Assembly (NCBI GenBank): GCA_905480125.1
Contig: CAJQPE010000027.1
Coordinates: 1-55,413, forward strand
Reading direction: 5' to 3'
DNA from: an uncultured Flavobacteriales bacterium
GTDB lineage: Bacteria; Bacteroidota; Bacteroidia; Flavobacteriales_G; NORP312
Length of the DNA stretch: 55,413 nt
How positions within the stretch are numbered: the stretch's first letter is position 1; the number at the start of each line of letters is the position of its first letter. Position numbers and translations under genes: made by a program. A model generated the notes under the pieces. It had not been told where the DNA came from. It did no database searches and worked only from the letters and a program-made list of their open reading frames with translations. This document shows, piece by piece, positions 9,357-17,644 of the stretch.

Positions 9357-9811
9357 TGAAAAAGCTAATAGTAACGGTAACCATTATCGCCTTAGCAATA
9401 GTTGTTAATTCTCAAAATGATAAGTTGGACAAGGTGTTCAACAAAATTGAGAAAGGTGTTGACAAAGGTGTAAAAAAAGCGAGACGTATTTCTAAGGAAT
9501 TACGAAAAGAATTAAAGCCAGTTTTTGCTAAAATAAAAGAGGAATCAAAACCAACTATAGATAGAATTATAGGAGAAGCCACTAATGTTTACGATAAAGG
9601 GGAAGAGTTAGCAGGAAATGCTGTAACTCGACTTGAAGAAGCTAAAAAGACATTGGCACACGATGTAAAAGAAGGTATTGTTAGTGTTGATGAAAAACTG
9701 CGCAGAGAGGAACGTATTGAGGCGGTGCAAAGAGCTATCGATAATCTTAATGACTCTATTAAGGAAGAAAAAGAAAAAGTGAAGAAGAAAGCTGAAGAAG
9801 TTTTTAGTTAG
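9356..9811 (+). CDS. Exported helical repeat protein, unknown function
   Basis: A 151-residue protein with a signal peptide (MKKLIVTVTIIALAIVVNSQ) followed by an almost wholly helical, Lys/Glu-rich region with approximate 11-residue periodicity (DKVFNKIEKGVDKGVKKA, and a C-terminal EEKEKVKKKAEEVF). The pattern resembles YtxH-like or LEA/apolipoprotein-like amphipathic proteins, but no family can be named with confidence. It overlaps the preceding lipoprotein gene by one base, and the two proteins share size class and composition, suggesting a cell-envelope pair. Confidence 0.7.
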   Translation: MKKLIVTVTIIALAIVVNSQNDKLDKVFNKIEKGVDKGVKKARRISKELRKELKPVFAKIKEESKPTIDRIIGEATNVYDKGEELAGNAVTRLEEAKKTLAHDVKEGIVSVDEKLRREERIEAVQRAIDNLNDSIKEEKEKVKKKAEEVFS

Positions 9812-9855
9812 AGTAACGGAGCGTCAGTGAGGATGTTGAGAGTGGGAGCGTATTT

Positions 9856-10347
9856 TTACTGGTTTTTACTCTCAACTAAATTAATGTCAAATGTGACCAG
9901 CGAATCTTGGTTGTTGTAAAATCGTTGAAAAGAAAACAAAGAAGTATCACTAGTTTGAATATTAATACTCATTCGCAGTTTATTTAGTTGATAATATACT
10001 CTGGCATTTACTTGAGAATTTCTGTAGTTGGAGCAATTGAAGCATGTGTCTGAATACATCTCGTTATTCTTTTGGATATAGTTAGTAGTGAACGCCATTT
10101 GAGGTAAAGCACTACTATTCCAACCGATCTGAATATCAGCTTGGCTATCGTTCAATTTACTAATTATCACATTCGCACATTGTTCATGATAGGGAGTTTG
10201 TTGAACAAGGCTTGTTACGGAACCTGCATCCTGTTGACATAAATAAAAGGTGCCAATGAAATTGTCGTATTTTCTTCCCTTGTTGCAGGATGAAAGGCAA
10301 CAAAGTACAATAACCATTGATACAATTTGATGGTATCCCCTCTTCAT
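9856..10347 (-). CDS. Hypothetical lipoprotein
   Basis: A 163-residue protein with a lipoprotein signal (MKRGYHQIVSMVIVLCCLSSC, lipobox LSSC). The mature part is beta-rich, with several cysteines (CQQDAG, HEQCAN, CFNCSN) that could form disulfides in the periplasm. No family recognised. Its start is two bases from the stop of the upstream NhaC gene, so the two are cotranscribed. It converges on the plus-strand helical protein gene ending at 9811. Confidence 0.7.
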   Translation of the reverse strand: MKRGYHQIVSMVIVLCCLSSCNKGRKYDNFIGTFYLCQQDAGSVTSLVQQTPYHEQCANVIISKLNDSQADIQIGWNSSALPQMAFTTNYIQKNNEMYSDTCFNCSNYRNSQVNARVYYQLNKLRMSINIQTSDTSLFSFQRFYNNQDSLVTFDINLVESKNQ

Positions 10348-10349
10348 CG

Positions 10350-11786
10350 TTATTTTAATTTCCTAATCTTCCAACCAATGAAACCTATCCCCACAGTCAT
10401 TACTGGGCTAATTAGGTTAAAGAAGGCGTAGGGCAAGTAGGTTCCAGTAGCTACTCCCAGAACTCCTGCATGGTACGCTCCACATGTATTCCAAGGAATT
10501 AATGCAGAGGTAACAGTACCTGTGTCTTCAAGGGTTCTGCTCAGCACTTCAGGAGCTAATTTCCGTTCTTTAAATTCTTCCGCGAACATTTTTCCCGGAA
10601 CAACAATAGCTAAATATTGATCAGAAGCTGTTAGGTTAAAGAACAAGGAAGAGCCAGCAGTTGATGAAATCAGTCCCCCATCTGATTTAATATAACCAAT
10701 TATGGAGCCTGTTATCTTTCTTAGCATACCTGTAGCTTCCATTGCTCCGCCAAAACTCATAGCACAGATAATTAGCCAAATGGTATTTAGCATGCCGGCC
10801 ATCCCTCCAGTGCTAAGTAACTCGTTTATCATTTCATTGGATGTAGTTACTGAAATATCGGTTGTCATTGCGTCCACAACGGCCTTATAGCTTGCAGTAA
10901 TAAAATCATCAGATATACCGGCAACAGTTTCAATAATATTAGGCTGAAATATTATTCCAAAAACACCTCCTAATATGGCTCCAGCAAGTAATGCAGGAAC
11001 AGCAGGCACTTTTTTTATTATCATAAAAATGACTCCTACAGGTACTAAAAATAACCAAGGGGTAATATTGAATTTTTCTTGTAAGGCTAACTGTAACTGA
11101 ACTATGTCATCAGAATTGCTGCCACCATCACTGCTAAATCCAATAAATAAAAATAAAATCAATGTAATCGAAAAAGAAGGGATTGTAGTGTACATCATAT
11201 ATTTGATGTGAGTAATTAGATCGGTTCCTGCCATGGCTGGGGCAAGGTTAGTGGTATCGCTTAATGGCGACATTTTATCTCCAAAATAAGCTCCTGAGAT
11301 AATTGCACCAGCAATTAAGCCTTCACCTAAACCATAAGCTTTTCCTATTCCCAATAAAGCAATACCAACTGTGGCAACAGTTGACCAAGAACTTCCTGTA
11401 GCCAATGAAACCACGGCACAAACAATACAAGTGGCGAACAGAAATATACTAGGGTTAAGCACTTCTAAACCGTAATAAATCATGGCAGGCACAATTCCGC
11501 TCAGAAGCCAAGTTCCAGCAAGTGCTCCAATTATTAATAAAATAATTAGGGCTGGCATTGCCGAGCTAATACTCTTAACTATACCATCAAAAATTTCTTC
11601 CCATCTGTAACCAATTCTTCCAGCAATAATTGCAGCTACCGCAGCTGAAAATAAAAGGGTCATTTGATTGGAACCCCCCAGTGTGTTATCACCATAAATA
11701 ATTCGGTTCAAAACTAGAAGAGTAATGAGAACTATAATTGGTATAAATGCTTCCAAAAGAGTAGGGGTACGCTTGGTGTTTTCCAT
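10350..11786 (-). CDS. Na+/H+ antiporter, NhaC family
   Basis: A 478-residue integral membrane protein with about a dozen hydrophobic segments. Motifs typical of NhaC-type antiporters are visible: SGAYFGDKMSPLSDTTNLAP in the middle and TGTVTSALIPWNTCGAYHAG near the C-terminus. It would exchange cytoplasmic sodium for protons, fitting a marine cell with a sodium economy. The start at 11786 (MENTKRTPTLLEAF) is an ATG; a TACTTTTC element at 11791-11798 lies immediately upstream. A small lipoprotein gene follows after two bases. Confidence 0.92.
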   Translation of the reverse strand: MENTKRTPTLLEAFIPIIVLITLLVLNRIIYGDNTLGGSNQMTLLFSAAVAAIIAGRIGYRWEEIFDGIVKSISSAMPALIILLIIGALAGTWLLSGIVPAMIYYGLEVLNPSIFLFATCIVCAVVSLATGSSWSTVATVGIALLGIGKAYGLGEGLIAGAIISGAYFGDKMSPLSDTTNLAPAMAGTDLITHIKYMMYTTIPSFSITLILFLFIGFSSDGGSNSDDIVQLQLALQEKFNITPWLFLVPVGVIFMIIKKVPAVPALLAGAILGGVFGIIFQPNIIETVAGISDDFITASYKAVVDAMTTDISVTTSNEMINELLSTGGMAGMLNTIWLIICAMSFGGAMEATGMLRKITGSIIGYIKSDGGLISSTAGSSLFFNLTASDQYLAIVVPGKMFAEEFKERKLAPEVLSRTLEDTGTVTSALIPWNTCGAYHAGVLGVATGTYLPYAFFNLISPVMTVGIGFIGWKIRKLK

Positions 11787-11813
11787 CTGTGAAAAGTACG
11801 AATAATTAATAAA

Positions 11814-12749
11814 TTAAAATGGGAGATTATTCAGGTCAACGTTCCCACCCGAGATAATAATTCCAACCTTTTTACTTTTAAATTCTCCTCTTATAATTGG
11901 GGCAAGAGCTACTGCACTTGATGGCTCAATTATCATTTTCATTCGTTCCCAAACCAATCTCATAGCATCAATGATTTCTTGTTCATCGACTAGCACAATC
12001 TTTTCTACAAGCTCTTGGATAATTGGGAAATTTTGGTCGCCCAATTTCGTTCTAAGACCATCAGCAATAGTGTTTGTGTCTTCGTTGTCCAAGATTTCCC
12101 CAGCAGCCAATGAACGGAATGCGTCATCAGCGCCTATGGGCTCAGCACCTATTACTTTGCAATATGGATTGAAATGATGTGCAGATAGCGCAGTGCCAGC
12201 AAGTAATCCCCCACCACCAACTGGTGTAATAATTACGTCTAGATTTTGGTGATTTTGAAGTAATTCAATTGCAGAGGTTCCTTGTCCAATAATAACTTCC
12301 ATCTGATTAGAGGGATGTAATGGTGTAGCTCCAGTTTTCTTGATTATAGTTTCAACGGTCAATTCGCGCGACTTAAGCGTTGATTCACATTCTGTGATGA
12401 CACCTCCATAGCCTTTTACCGCCTGTTTTTTAGGAAGTGGTGCATTTTCAGGCATAACAATGTATGCTTTTACGCCAAGTTTTAGCGCAGCCAAAGATAC
12501 GGCTTGTGCAAAGTTCCCAGATGAGTGTGTGATAACACCTTTTACTTTTTCTTCGTCAGATAATTGAAGAATAGCGTTAGCCGCACCTCGCATTTTAAAC
12601 GCTCCCATTTTCTGAAAATTCTCGCACTTAAAAAATACTTCAGCACCAGAAATAGTATTGATCGTTTGTGATGTTAACACAGGAGTATTATGAATGAAAG
12701 GAGCTATTCTGGTCGAGCATTCAATTAGTTCTGTTTTGGTGGGAATCAT
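11814..12749 (-). CDS. PLP-dependent threonine/serine dehydratase (or serine racemase)
   Basis: A 311-residue fold-type II PLP enzyme that would deaminate threonine or serine to the 2-oxo acid. The Schiff-base lysine is Lys52 in KMGAFKMRGAANA, the phosphate-binding glycine loop is GGGGLLAGT, and the substrate loop is SSGNFAQ (Phe where many homologues have His). There is no C-terminal ACT-like regulatory domain, so it is not the allosteric biosynthetic IlvA; a catabolic dehydratase or a serine racemase is more likely. It lies between the response-regulator and NhaC genes on the same strand. Confidence 0.9.
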   Translation of the reverse strand: MIPTKTELIECSTRIAPFIHNTPVLTSQTINTISGAEVFFKCENFQKMGAFKMRGAANAILQLSDEEKVKGVITHSSGNFAQAVSLAALKLGVKAYIVMPENAPLPKKQAVKGYGGVITECESTLKSRELTVETIIKKTGATPLHPSNQMEVIIGQGTSAIELLQNHQNLDVIITPVGGGGLLAGTALSAHHFNPYCKVIGAEPIGADDAFRSLAAGEILDNEDTNTIADGLRTKLGDQNFPIIQELVEKIVLVDEQEIIDAMRLVWERMKMIIEPSSAVALAPIIRGEFKSKKVGIIISGGNVDLNNLPF

Positions 12750-12768
12750 TTGTTTCGTTATAACACTA

Positions 12769-12776
12769 CAAAAGTA
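12769..12776 (-). promoter_or_regulatory. -7 promoter element (TACTTTTG) for the PLP enzyme gene
   Basis: Exact TAnnTTTG match on the minus strand, 19 bases upstream of the ATG at 12749 and just past the stop of the response-regulator gene. No TTG at the best spacing was found, so the -33 element is weak. Confidence 0.45.
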
Positions 12777-12779
12777 ACA

Positions 12780-13463
12780 TCAATTAACTTCTAACTTAAA
12801 TCCAACCCCATGAACGTTGATAATTTTTATTTTTGAATCAGCTTTTAGATATTTACGAAGTTTCGAAATAAAAACATCCATACTTCGCCCAAGAAAATAA
12901 TCATCTTCTCCCCAAACTAATTTTAATGCAGTTTCCCTTTCAAGGACCCCATTTCGATTGATGCATAAAAGTTTAAGCAGTTCAGATTCTTTCTTAGTAA
13001 GCAGTTTTTTAGCTGTTGGATGGTTCAATTCTAATGATTGCGGTTTGAATTCGTAATCTCCTATAAAATGAACATTGACGTTATCTTTTTCTCCTTCATA
13101 AGAGCGTTTAAGAATTACTTTAATTCTAAGTATCAGCTCTTCCATACTAAATGGCTTGGTAATATAGTCATCACCACCGAGCTTAAATCCTTTAACTCGA
13201 TCGAGCTCCATTGCTTTGGCTGTCAAGAAAATGATTGGAATTTTTTTATCAGTTTTACGAATGTCTCTAGCTAATGAAAAGCCATCTTGTTCTGGCAGCA
13301 TTACATCGAGTAAACAGAGATCAAACTTACTTTGCATGAAGGTTTCGTAACCTGATCTCCCGTCAGTCTTTAAAGACACTTCGAATCCAGCCTGCAATAG
13401 GTTATCTTTAACAACAAATCCCAAATTGGGGTCGTCTTCAACTAGTAGTAAATTATATTTCAT
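12780..13463 (-). CDS. OmpR/PhoB-family response regulator
   Basis: A 227-residue two-domain regulator. The receiver domain has the acidic pocket Glu9-Asp10-Asp11, the phosphorylated Asp53 (LLDVMLPEQDG), Thr81 and Lys103 (ITKPFS). The C-terminal winged-helix DNA-binding domain (about 130-227) includes the ERETALKLVWGEDDYF and SMDVFISKLRKYL stretches typical of the family. It is coupled to the sensor kinase gene by a four-base ATGA overlap, kinase first. The regulated genes cannot be seen from the sequence. Confidence 0.95.
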   Translation of the reverse strand: MKYNLLLVEDDPNLGFVVKDNLLQAGFEVSLKTDGRSGYETFMQSKFDLCLLDVMLPEQDGFSLARDIRKTDKKIPIIFLTAKAMELDRVKGFKLGGDDYITKPFSMEELILRIKVILKRSYEGEKDNVNVHFIGDYEFKPQSLELNHPTAKKLLTKKESELLKLLCINRNGVLERETALKLVWGEDDYFLGRSMDVFISKLRKYLKADSKIKIINVHGVGFKLEVN

Positions 13464-14728
13464 AATAGAGGAAGTCTTAAGGTAAACAATGCTCCGTTTC
13501 CAAGTTTACTATCAACAGTTATGGATCCATTGTGCTCTTCAATCATTGTTTTAACATAGTACAAGCCTAATCCAAATCCCTTTACGTTATGTATATCTCC
13601 TGTTGGTACTCGATAGAATTTGTCGAAAACAAGCTTTATATTTTCTTTGGCTATTCCCAGTCCATTGTCTTTTACAGTAATTTGTATGGAATTAAGTATC
13701 GATTTTGTCGCGATAGTTATTCGAGGTTCGGATTTGTGGCTATACTTAATTGCATTGTCCATAAGGTTTTGAAAAATGTTGGCTACGTGTATTTCATCAG
13801 CCAATATTTCAAATTTTGTTGCAGATAAGTCAAAATTTATGATGGCATTTCTCTCTTTAAATGTTAATTTAAAACTAGTGGCGATGCTCTTAATCAACCG
13901 ATGAACATCGACTTTAGTCTTGTCGAGAGTAATTTCTTTATCGAGCATGGCAATCTGTAATACTCGTTCCACCTGATTTTTTAATCTATTATTTTCACTA
14001 TGTATTATTTGAGCATAACTAAGTAGTCGTTCTTGGTTACTAATAATTTCAGGTTTCATAAGGACTTCAGCAGAGAGTGAAATTGTTGAAATTGGCGTTT
14101 TAAATTCGTGAGTCATGTTGTTGATAAAATCGTTTTTGATTTCAGATAATCTTTTCTGTTTTAATATAACTGAAATTGTGTAAGCGAAAAAAACTACTAC
14201 GACTAACAAAAACAATGAAGATAATAGCCAAAAACTCATTTGACTAATCATCGCTTTGTTTCTATTTGGGAAGTATACTCCGAAATAATGCCCATCTCTT
14301 TCCCACTTAATTTGCGGTGCTGAAGTCTCTGAATTGCTCCCATCAACAGCCAGCATTATTGTTTTTTTAAAAATAACGGAATCAGAGAAACAATCATATA
14401 TACCATATTCAAAATCGATATTTAACTCTTGTTTTAAAAACTCATTTTTAAGTAACGACTCGAGGTAAAAAGGATTTAAGGTATCGTTAATAGCTACTTG
14501 AAAGTAATTTTCTGTTACCTTTTTAATTGGGTCAACAAGAAAAGAAGAATCATTATTGTGGATTAGAATCTCTCGCCCTACGTTTTTTAAAGCTTCTGTA
14601 ATATCATGATCGAACTGCTTTTGCTCTAGTTTATAGGCTTTGCTAACCCAAAATATTTGCGTAGTAACTAAGCCAATTAATAATACACTAGCTAAAACAA
14701 TAATTATTCGAATAGTATTGCGATTCAC
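13460..14728 (-). CDS. Sensor histidine kinase
   Basis: A 422-residue membrane kinase. Membrane segments are at about 7-28 and 166-188, enclosing a periplasmic sensor region of about 135 residues with no recognised fold. The dimerisation/phosphoacceptor domain has His207 in NNMTHEFKTPIS, and the ATPase domain carries the N box (NLMDNAIKYS), DNGLGIAKE and GFGLGLYYV. The start is a GTG at 14728, chosen because it places the first membrane helix directly after a short basic N-terminus. It transfers phosphate to the response regulator encoded by the overlapping downstream gene. Confidence 0.93.
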   Translation of the reverse strand: MNRNTIRIIIVLASVLLIGLVTTQIFWVSKAYKLEQKQFDHDITEALKNVGREILIHNNDSSFLVDPIKKVTENYFQVAINDTLNPFYLESLLKNEFLKQELNIDFEYGIYDCFSDSVIFKKTIMLAVDGSNSETSAPQIKWERDGHYFGVYFPNRNKAMISQMSFWLLSSLFLLVVVVFFAYTISVILKQKRLSEIKNDFINNMTHEFKTPISTISLSAEVLMKPEIISNQERLLSYAQIIHSENNRLKNQVERVLQIAMLDKEITLDKTKVDVHRLIKSIATSFKLTFKERNAIINFDLSATKFEILADEIHVANIFQNLMDNAIKYSHKSEPRITIATKSILNSIQITVKDNGLGIAKENIKLVFDKFYRVPTGDIHNVKGFGLGLYYVKTMIEEHNGSITVDSKLGNGALFTLRLPLL

Positions 14729-14768
14729 AATCTAAAAGTACGAGAAACGAATATAAGGGAGAGATGAT

Positions 14769-15353
14769 TTAACAGAATTTTAACAGCTCGACATATACTC
14801 GGTGAACTGGCAACCCCATTACGTTAAAATAAGAGCCTTCAATTTTCTTAATACCTATCTGCCCGATCCATTCTTGTATGCCATAGCTGCCTGCTTTATC
14901 GTAAGGTTTATATGTGTCAATGTAGTAAACGATTTCATCATGAGTAAGCTTGCCGAAATGTACAGAAGTAGTATCAGAAAATGTATACTTGTTAGTCATA
15001 GATTTAATCGAAACTCCAGTAATAACTTCATGAGTTTTATCAGAAAGCTTTTTCAGCATATGACTTGCTTCGATTTTTGTTGACGGTTTGCCTAAAATTT
15101 CTTTATCAATACAAACTATTGTATCCGCAGTAATAATGATTTCGTTGCTTTTGGGTTTGAAAAAAGTCGATTTTAGATTAGCTAGATACTCAGCAACCTC
15201 TTTATTTGAAAGTCCATTTGGATAGGTTTCATCTAATTCTTTAGCAAAAATATTAAAATCGACATCCAGAGATGCAAGTAATTCTTTTCTTCTCGGGGAT
15301 TGAGACCCGAGAATTAGTTTTTTTCCTTTCAGTTTTAATTTTTCTTTTAGCAC
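14769..15353 (-). CDS. maf: Maf-family nucleotide pyrophosphatase
   Basis: A 194-residue cytoplasmic protein that hydrolyses non-canonical or modified nucleoside triphosphates. The Maf signature LILGSQSPRRKELLASL opens the fold, and ITADTIVCID plus KLSDKTHEVITGVSI are the conserved core motifs. The start is GTG at 15353, overlapping by one base the stop of the prenyltransferase gene (TAGTG), which marks it as the last gene of the long operon that begins at ispH. Confidence 0.92.
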   Translation of the reverse strand: MLKEKLKLKGKKLILGSQSPRRKELLASLDVDFNIFAKELDETYPNGLSNKEVAEYLANLKSTFFKPKSNEIIITADTIVCIDKEILGKPSTKIEASHMLKKLSDKTHEVITGVSIKSMTNKYTFSDTTSVHFGKLTHDEIVYYIDTYKPYDKAGSYGIQEWIGQIGIKKIEGSYFNVMGLPVHRVYVELLKFC

Positions 15354-16339
15354 TAGAAATTTTGCTGTTCCATATACTGTCGAAGAATTTCAGAAAACAG
15401 TAACGCATATAAAATTCCAAAAAGAGAAATGGTTTTATTAAAATTACTTGCTGAAAGGTATTGTTTTCGTTCTTTGCTTTTAAATGTTATGTAAGTTGTA
15501 TAAATAAGAGGAACGCAAATGAGAATTGCAGCATAGGAAAGCGAAATCTTGTCTCTTAACACAATTTGTTGGACAATAGTTACACCGATAATCACTAAGA
15601 GATAAAGAACCGCAATTATTATTTTAGCTGCTGTTGTTCCCCATTTAATGGGTAGTGTTGAAGCTCCATAAACTTCGTCCCCTTCTATATCTGCCATATC
15701 CTTCGTTATTTCTCGAGCAAAAGTCATTAAAAAAGCAAAAACAGCGTAGCCAATAGTCCAATATGCAACATAGTTAAAATTAAAATCGTAAGCTTCTATT
15801 AGCTGCGCATACATCAACTCAAGATCTCTGTTTAGAAGAGGAACTTCATATAGCCCAACCATAAGAGGAATTAGAGCCGCCATCATTGCAATAATAATAT
15901 TACCAGCGAGCAGATCGAATTTGAAATTAGTTGAATAAAACCATAGTGATAAAATCGCAAAAACTTGAATAAAAGCTAAGTTCCAATTTCCAACAACATA
16001 TGCAACATAAACACCAATAGTGAAACCAAGTATGTTCATAACAATATGGGCTCCCATGGCAATTCGCCTTTTTATATGCTTGCCGATAATTATTTTTTCA
16101 GGTTTGTTAATTCTATCAATTTTAAGATCAAAATAGTCGTTAATAACGAAGCCTGCTGCAGCAATTAAGACTGTAGAAAGTGATAGTAAAAAGAAGTCTA
16201 TATGCGACATCACTAGATCAAAGCCCTTTGCCTCAACAAGTGGTTTAATAATAAAGTACCTAAGAAGATATTGCGTTAAAGCAATAATTATTAGATTTTG
16301 AATTCGTATTAGCTTTATGAATGGTATAATTAAGTTCAT
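15353..16339 (-). CDS. UbiA-family prenyltransferase (geranylgeranylglycerol-phosphate geranylgeranyltransferase type)
   Basis: A 328-residue membrane prenyltransferase with about nine membrane segments. The first Asp-rich motif is NDYFDLKIDRINKP and the second is DMADIEGD, which bind the Mg-diphosphate of the prenyl donor. In Flavobacteriales such genes are usually annotated as geranylgeranylglycerol-phosphate geranylgeranyltransferase-like; the acceptor cannot be read from the sequence. I chose the ATG at 16339, which overlaps the stop of the kdsC-like gene (TAATG), rather than a TTG two codons earlier. Location downstream of ispH links it to isoprenoid metabolism. Confidence 0.88.
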   Translation of the reverse strand: MNLIIPFIKLIRIQNLIIIALTQYLLRYFIIKPLVEAKGFDLVMSHIDFFLLSLSTVLIAAAGFVINDYFDLKIDRINKPEKIIIGKHIKRRIAMGAHIVMNILGFTIGVYVAYVVGNWNLAFIQVFAILSLWFYSTNFKFDLLAGNIIIAMMAALIPLMVGLYEVPLLNRDLELMYAQLIEAYDFNFNYVAYWTIGYAVFAFLMTFAREITKDMADIEGDEVYGASTLPIKWGTTAAKIIIAVLYLLVIIGVTIVQQIVLRDKISLSYAAILICVPLIYTTYITFKSKERKQYLSASNFNKTISLFGILYALLFSEILRQYMEQQNF

Positions 16340-16881
16340 TACCAACCGTAATCTTTAAGTTTATCACTTTCAGTAGAGGTGTCAAACCATTTTTTTTGAG
16401 ATTTTATAACCATTTCTATAGCTTCACGAACGGCACCGTGCCCTCCTTTTTTAGTAGAGATAAAATGCGATATTTCTCTAATTTCAATTGCGGCATCAAG
16501 TGGACATGCCGGAAGAGCAACTTTTTTCATAACCCCATAATCTGGGATATCGTCACCCATATAGAGGATATTTTCTGTTTTAATATCGTAAGTAAGACAA
16601 TACTCGTCAAGCGTGCTAAGTTTGTCATGGGAACCAAGATAGACATCATGAATTCCCAAATAGGTGAAACGAGATCTTACAGTTTCTGATCTTCCGCCAC
16701 TGATGATAGCAATATTATAACCTTTTTTTTTGGCTAAATGAAGTGCGTAACCATCGCGAGTACTCATCCTGCGAAGCTGCTCGCCATCGGGCATGATTAC
16801 AACTTGGCCATCTGTAAGTACCCCATCTATATCGAAAATAAATGTAGTAATTTCTTTTAATACTTCTAAATAGCTACCCAT
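16339..16881 (-). CDS. KdsC-like HAD phosphatase (3-deoxy-D-manno-octulosonate 8-phosphate phosphatase family)
   Basis: A 180-residue HAD-superfamily C0-type phosphatase. The nucleophile motif is FDIDGVLTDG, motif II is AIISGGRS, and the acidic motif is MGDDIPDYGVM. KdsC removes the phosphate from KDO-8-phosphate for lipopolysaccharide synthesis; family members without a cap domain are this size. I place the start at the ATG at 16881 (MGSYLEVLKEI), which overlaps the end of the upstream gene by eight bases; a longer frame from 16947 adds 22 residues lying wholly in that gene and lacking family similarity. Confidence 0.87.
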   Translation of the reverse strand: MGSYLEVLKEITTFIFDIDGVLTDGQVVIMPDGEQLRRMSTRDGYALHLAKKKGYNIAIISGGRSETVRSRFTYLGIHDVYLGSHDKLSTLDEYCLTYDIKTENILYMGDDIPDYGVMKKVALPACPLDAAIEIREISHFISTKKGGHGAVREAIEMVIKSQKKWFDTSTESDKLKDYGW

Positions 16882-17644
16882 GATATTTATTGATAATACT
16901 TTCTGAAACGAATTTATATAAATTGTAGTATTCAGGATTATTCTCAAGCAATTTTAAGTGTTTTTTAATCACTTTTTTATCGTTTCTGATTGCTGGACCG
17001 GTTTGCATTTCTTTTGGCGAAAAACTATCAAGTTGCTGAGTCGATTCAATAATTAATCCCTTAAGTATTGAGAAATCAATATCGTTTTCAGAAGTTATCT
17101 CTTCCGCGATTCCGTATAAATAATTCGAAAAGTTATTAGTGATTACAGCAGCCATGTGAAGATGTTGCCGCTGCTTGCCGCTAAGGTGAACTATTTTATT
17201 CGAGAGTTTGCTGAATAGATCTATTAAATCCTTTTTAGTTTCTGAGTTAGATGATTCTATACAAAAAGTGACATTAAAGAAGTTTATTGAATGTTCTTTT
17301 TTTATTGATTTGATGGGCCAAACTACACCTATATTATTACTGCATCTTTTAAGAACATCTATGTCCGTTGTTCCAGAGGTATGTATCACAATTCCTTTAC
17401 TATGCAGAGAATTTGCTATTTCTTCTGTAAAGTCGTCATTTACAGCAATAATGATTAAATCAACAGATAAATCTAAATTATCAATGGCCGCAATAGCTTT
17501 TGCTGAAACTTGAATTGCTAACTCGTTCGCAAGGTCAATGGTTTTAGATAGAATTTGAACAATAGAAACTTCCTTAGTATGTAACGCTTTTGCAAATTGG
17601 GTAGCTACATTTCCAGAGCCAATAATAGAAATAGTTTTTATCAT
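16874..17644 (-). CDS. Rossmann-like and DUF2520 domain protein
   Basis: A 256-residue cytoplasmic NAD(P)-binding protein. It opens with the dinucleotide-binding loop IGSGNVATQFAKAL, and the C-terminal helical half (from about residue 125, GKQRQHLHMAAVITNNFSNY) is the DUF2520 domain, which is related to 6-phosphogluconate and ketopantoate reductase folds. The substrate is unknown. The gene overlaps ccmF by four bases and the kdsC-like gene by eight, so it is embedded in the operon. Confidence 0.9.
   Translation of the reverse strand: MIKTISIIGSGNVATQFAKALHTKEVSIVQILSKTIDLANELAIQVSAKAIAAIDNLDLSVDLIIIAVNDDFTEEIANSLHSKGIVIHTSGTTDIDVLKRCSNNIGVVWPIKSIKKEHSINFFNVTFCIESSNSETKKDLIDLFSKLSNKIVHLSGKQRQHLHMAAVITNNFSNYLYGIAEEITSENDIDFSILKGLIIESTQQLDSFSPKEMQTGPAIRNDKKVIKKHLKLLENNPEYYNLYKFVSESIINKYHG

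Noticed and set aside
16882-16947. Longer N-terminus for the kdsC-like protein
   Set aside because: The extra 22 codons lie within the upstream DUF2520 gene and the family signature begins right after the internal ATG.
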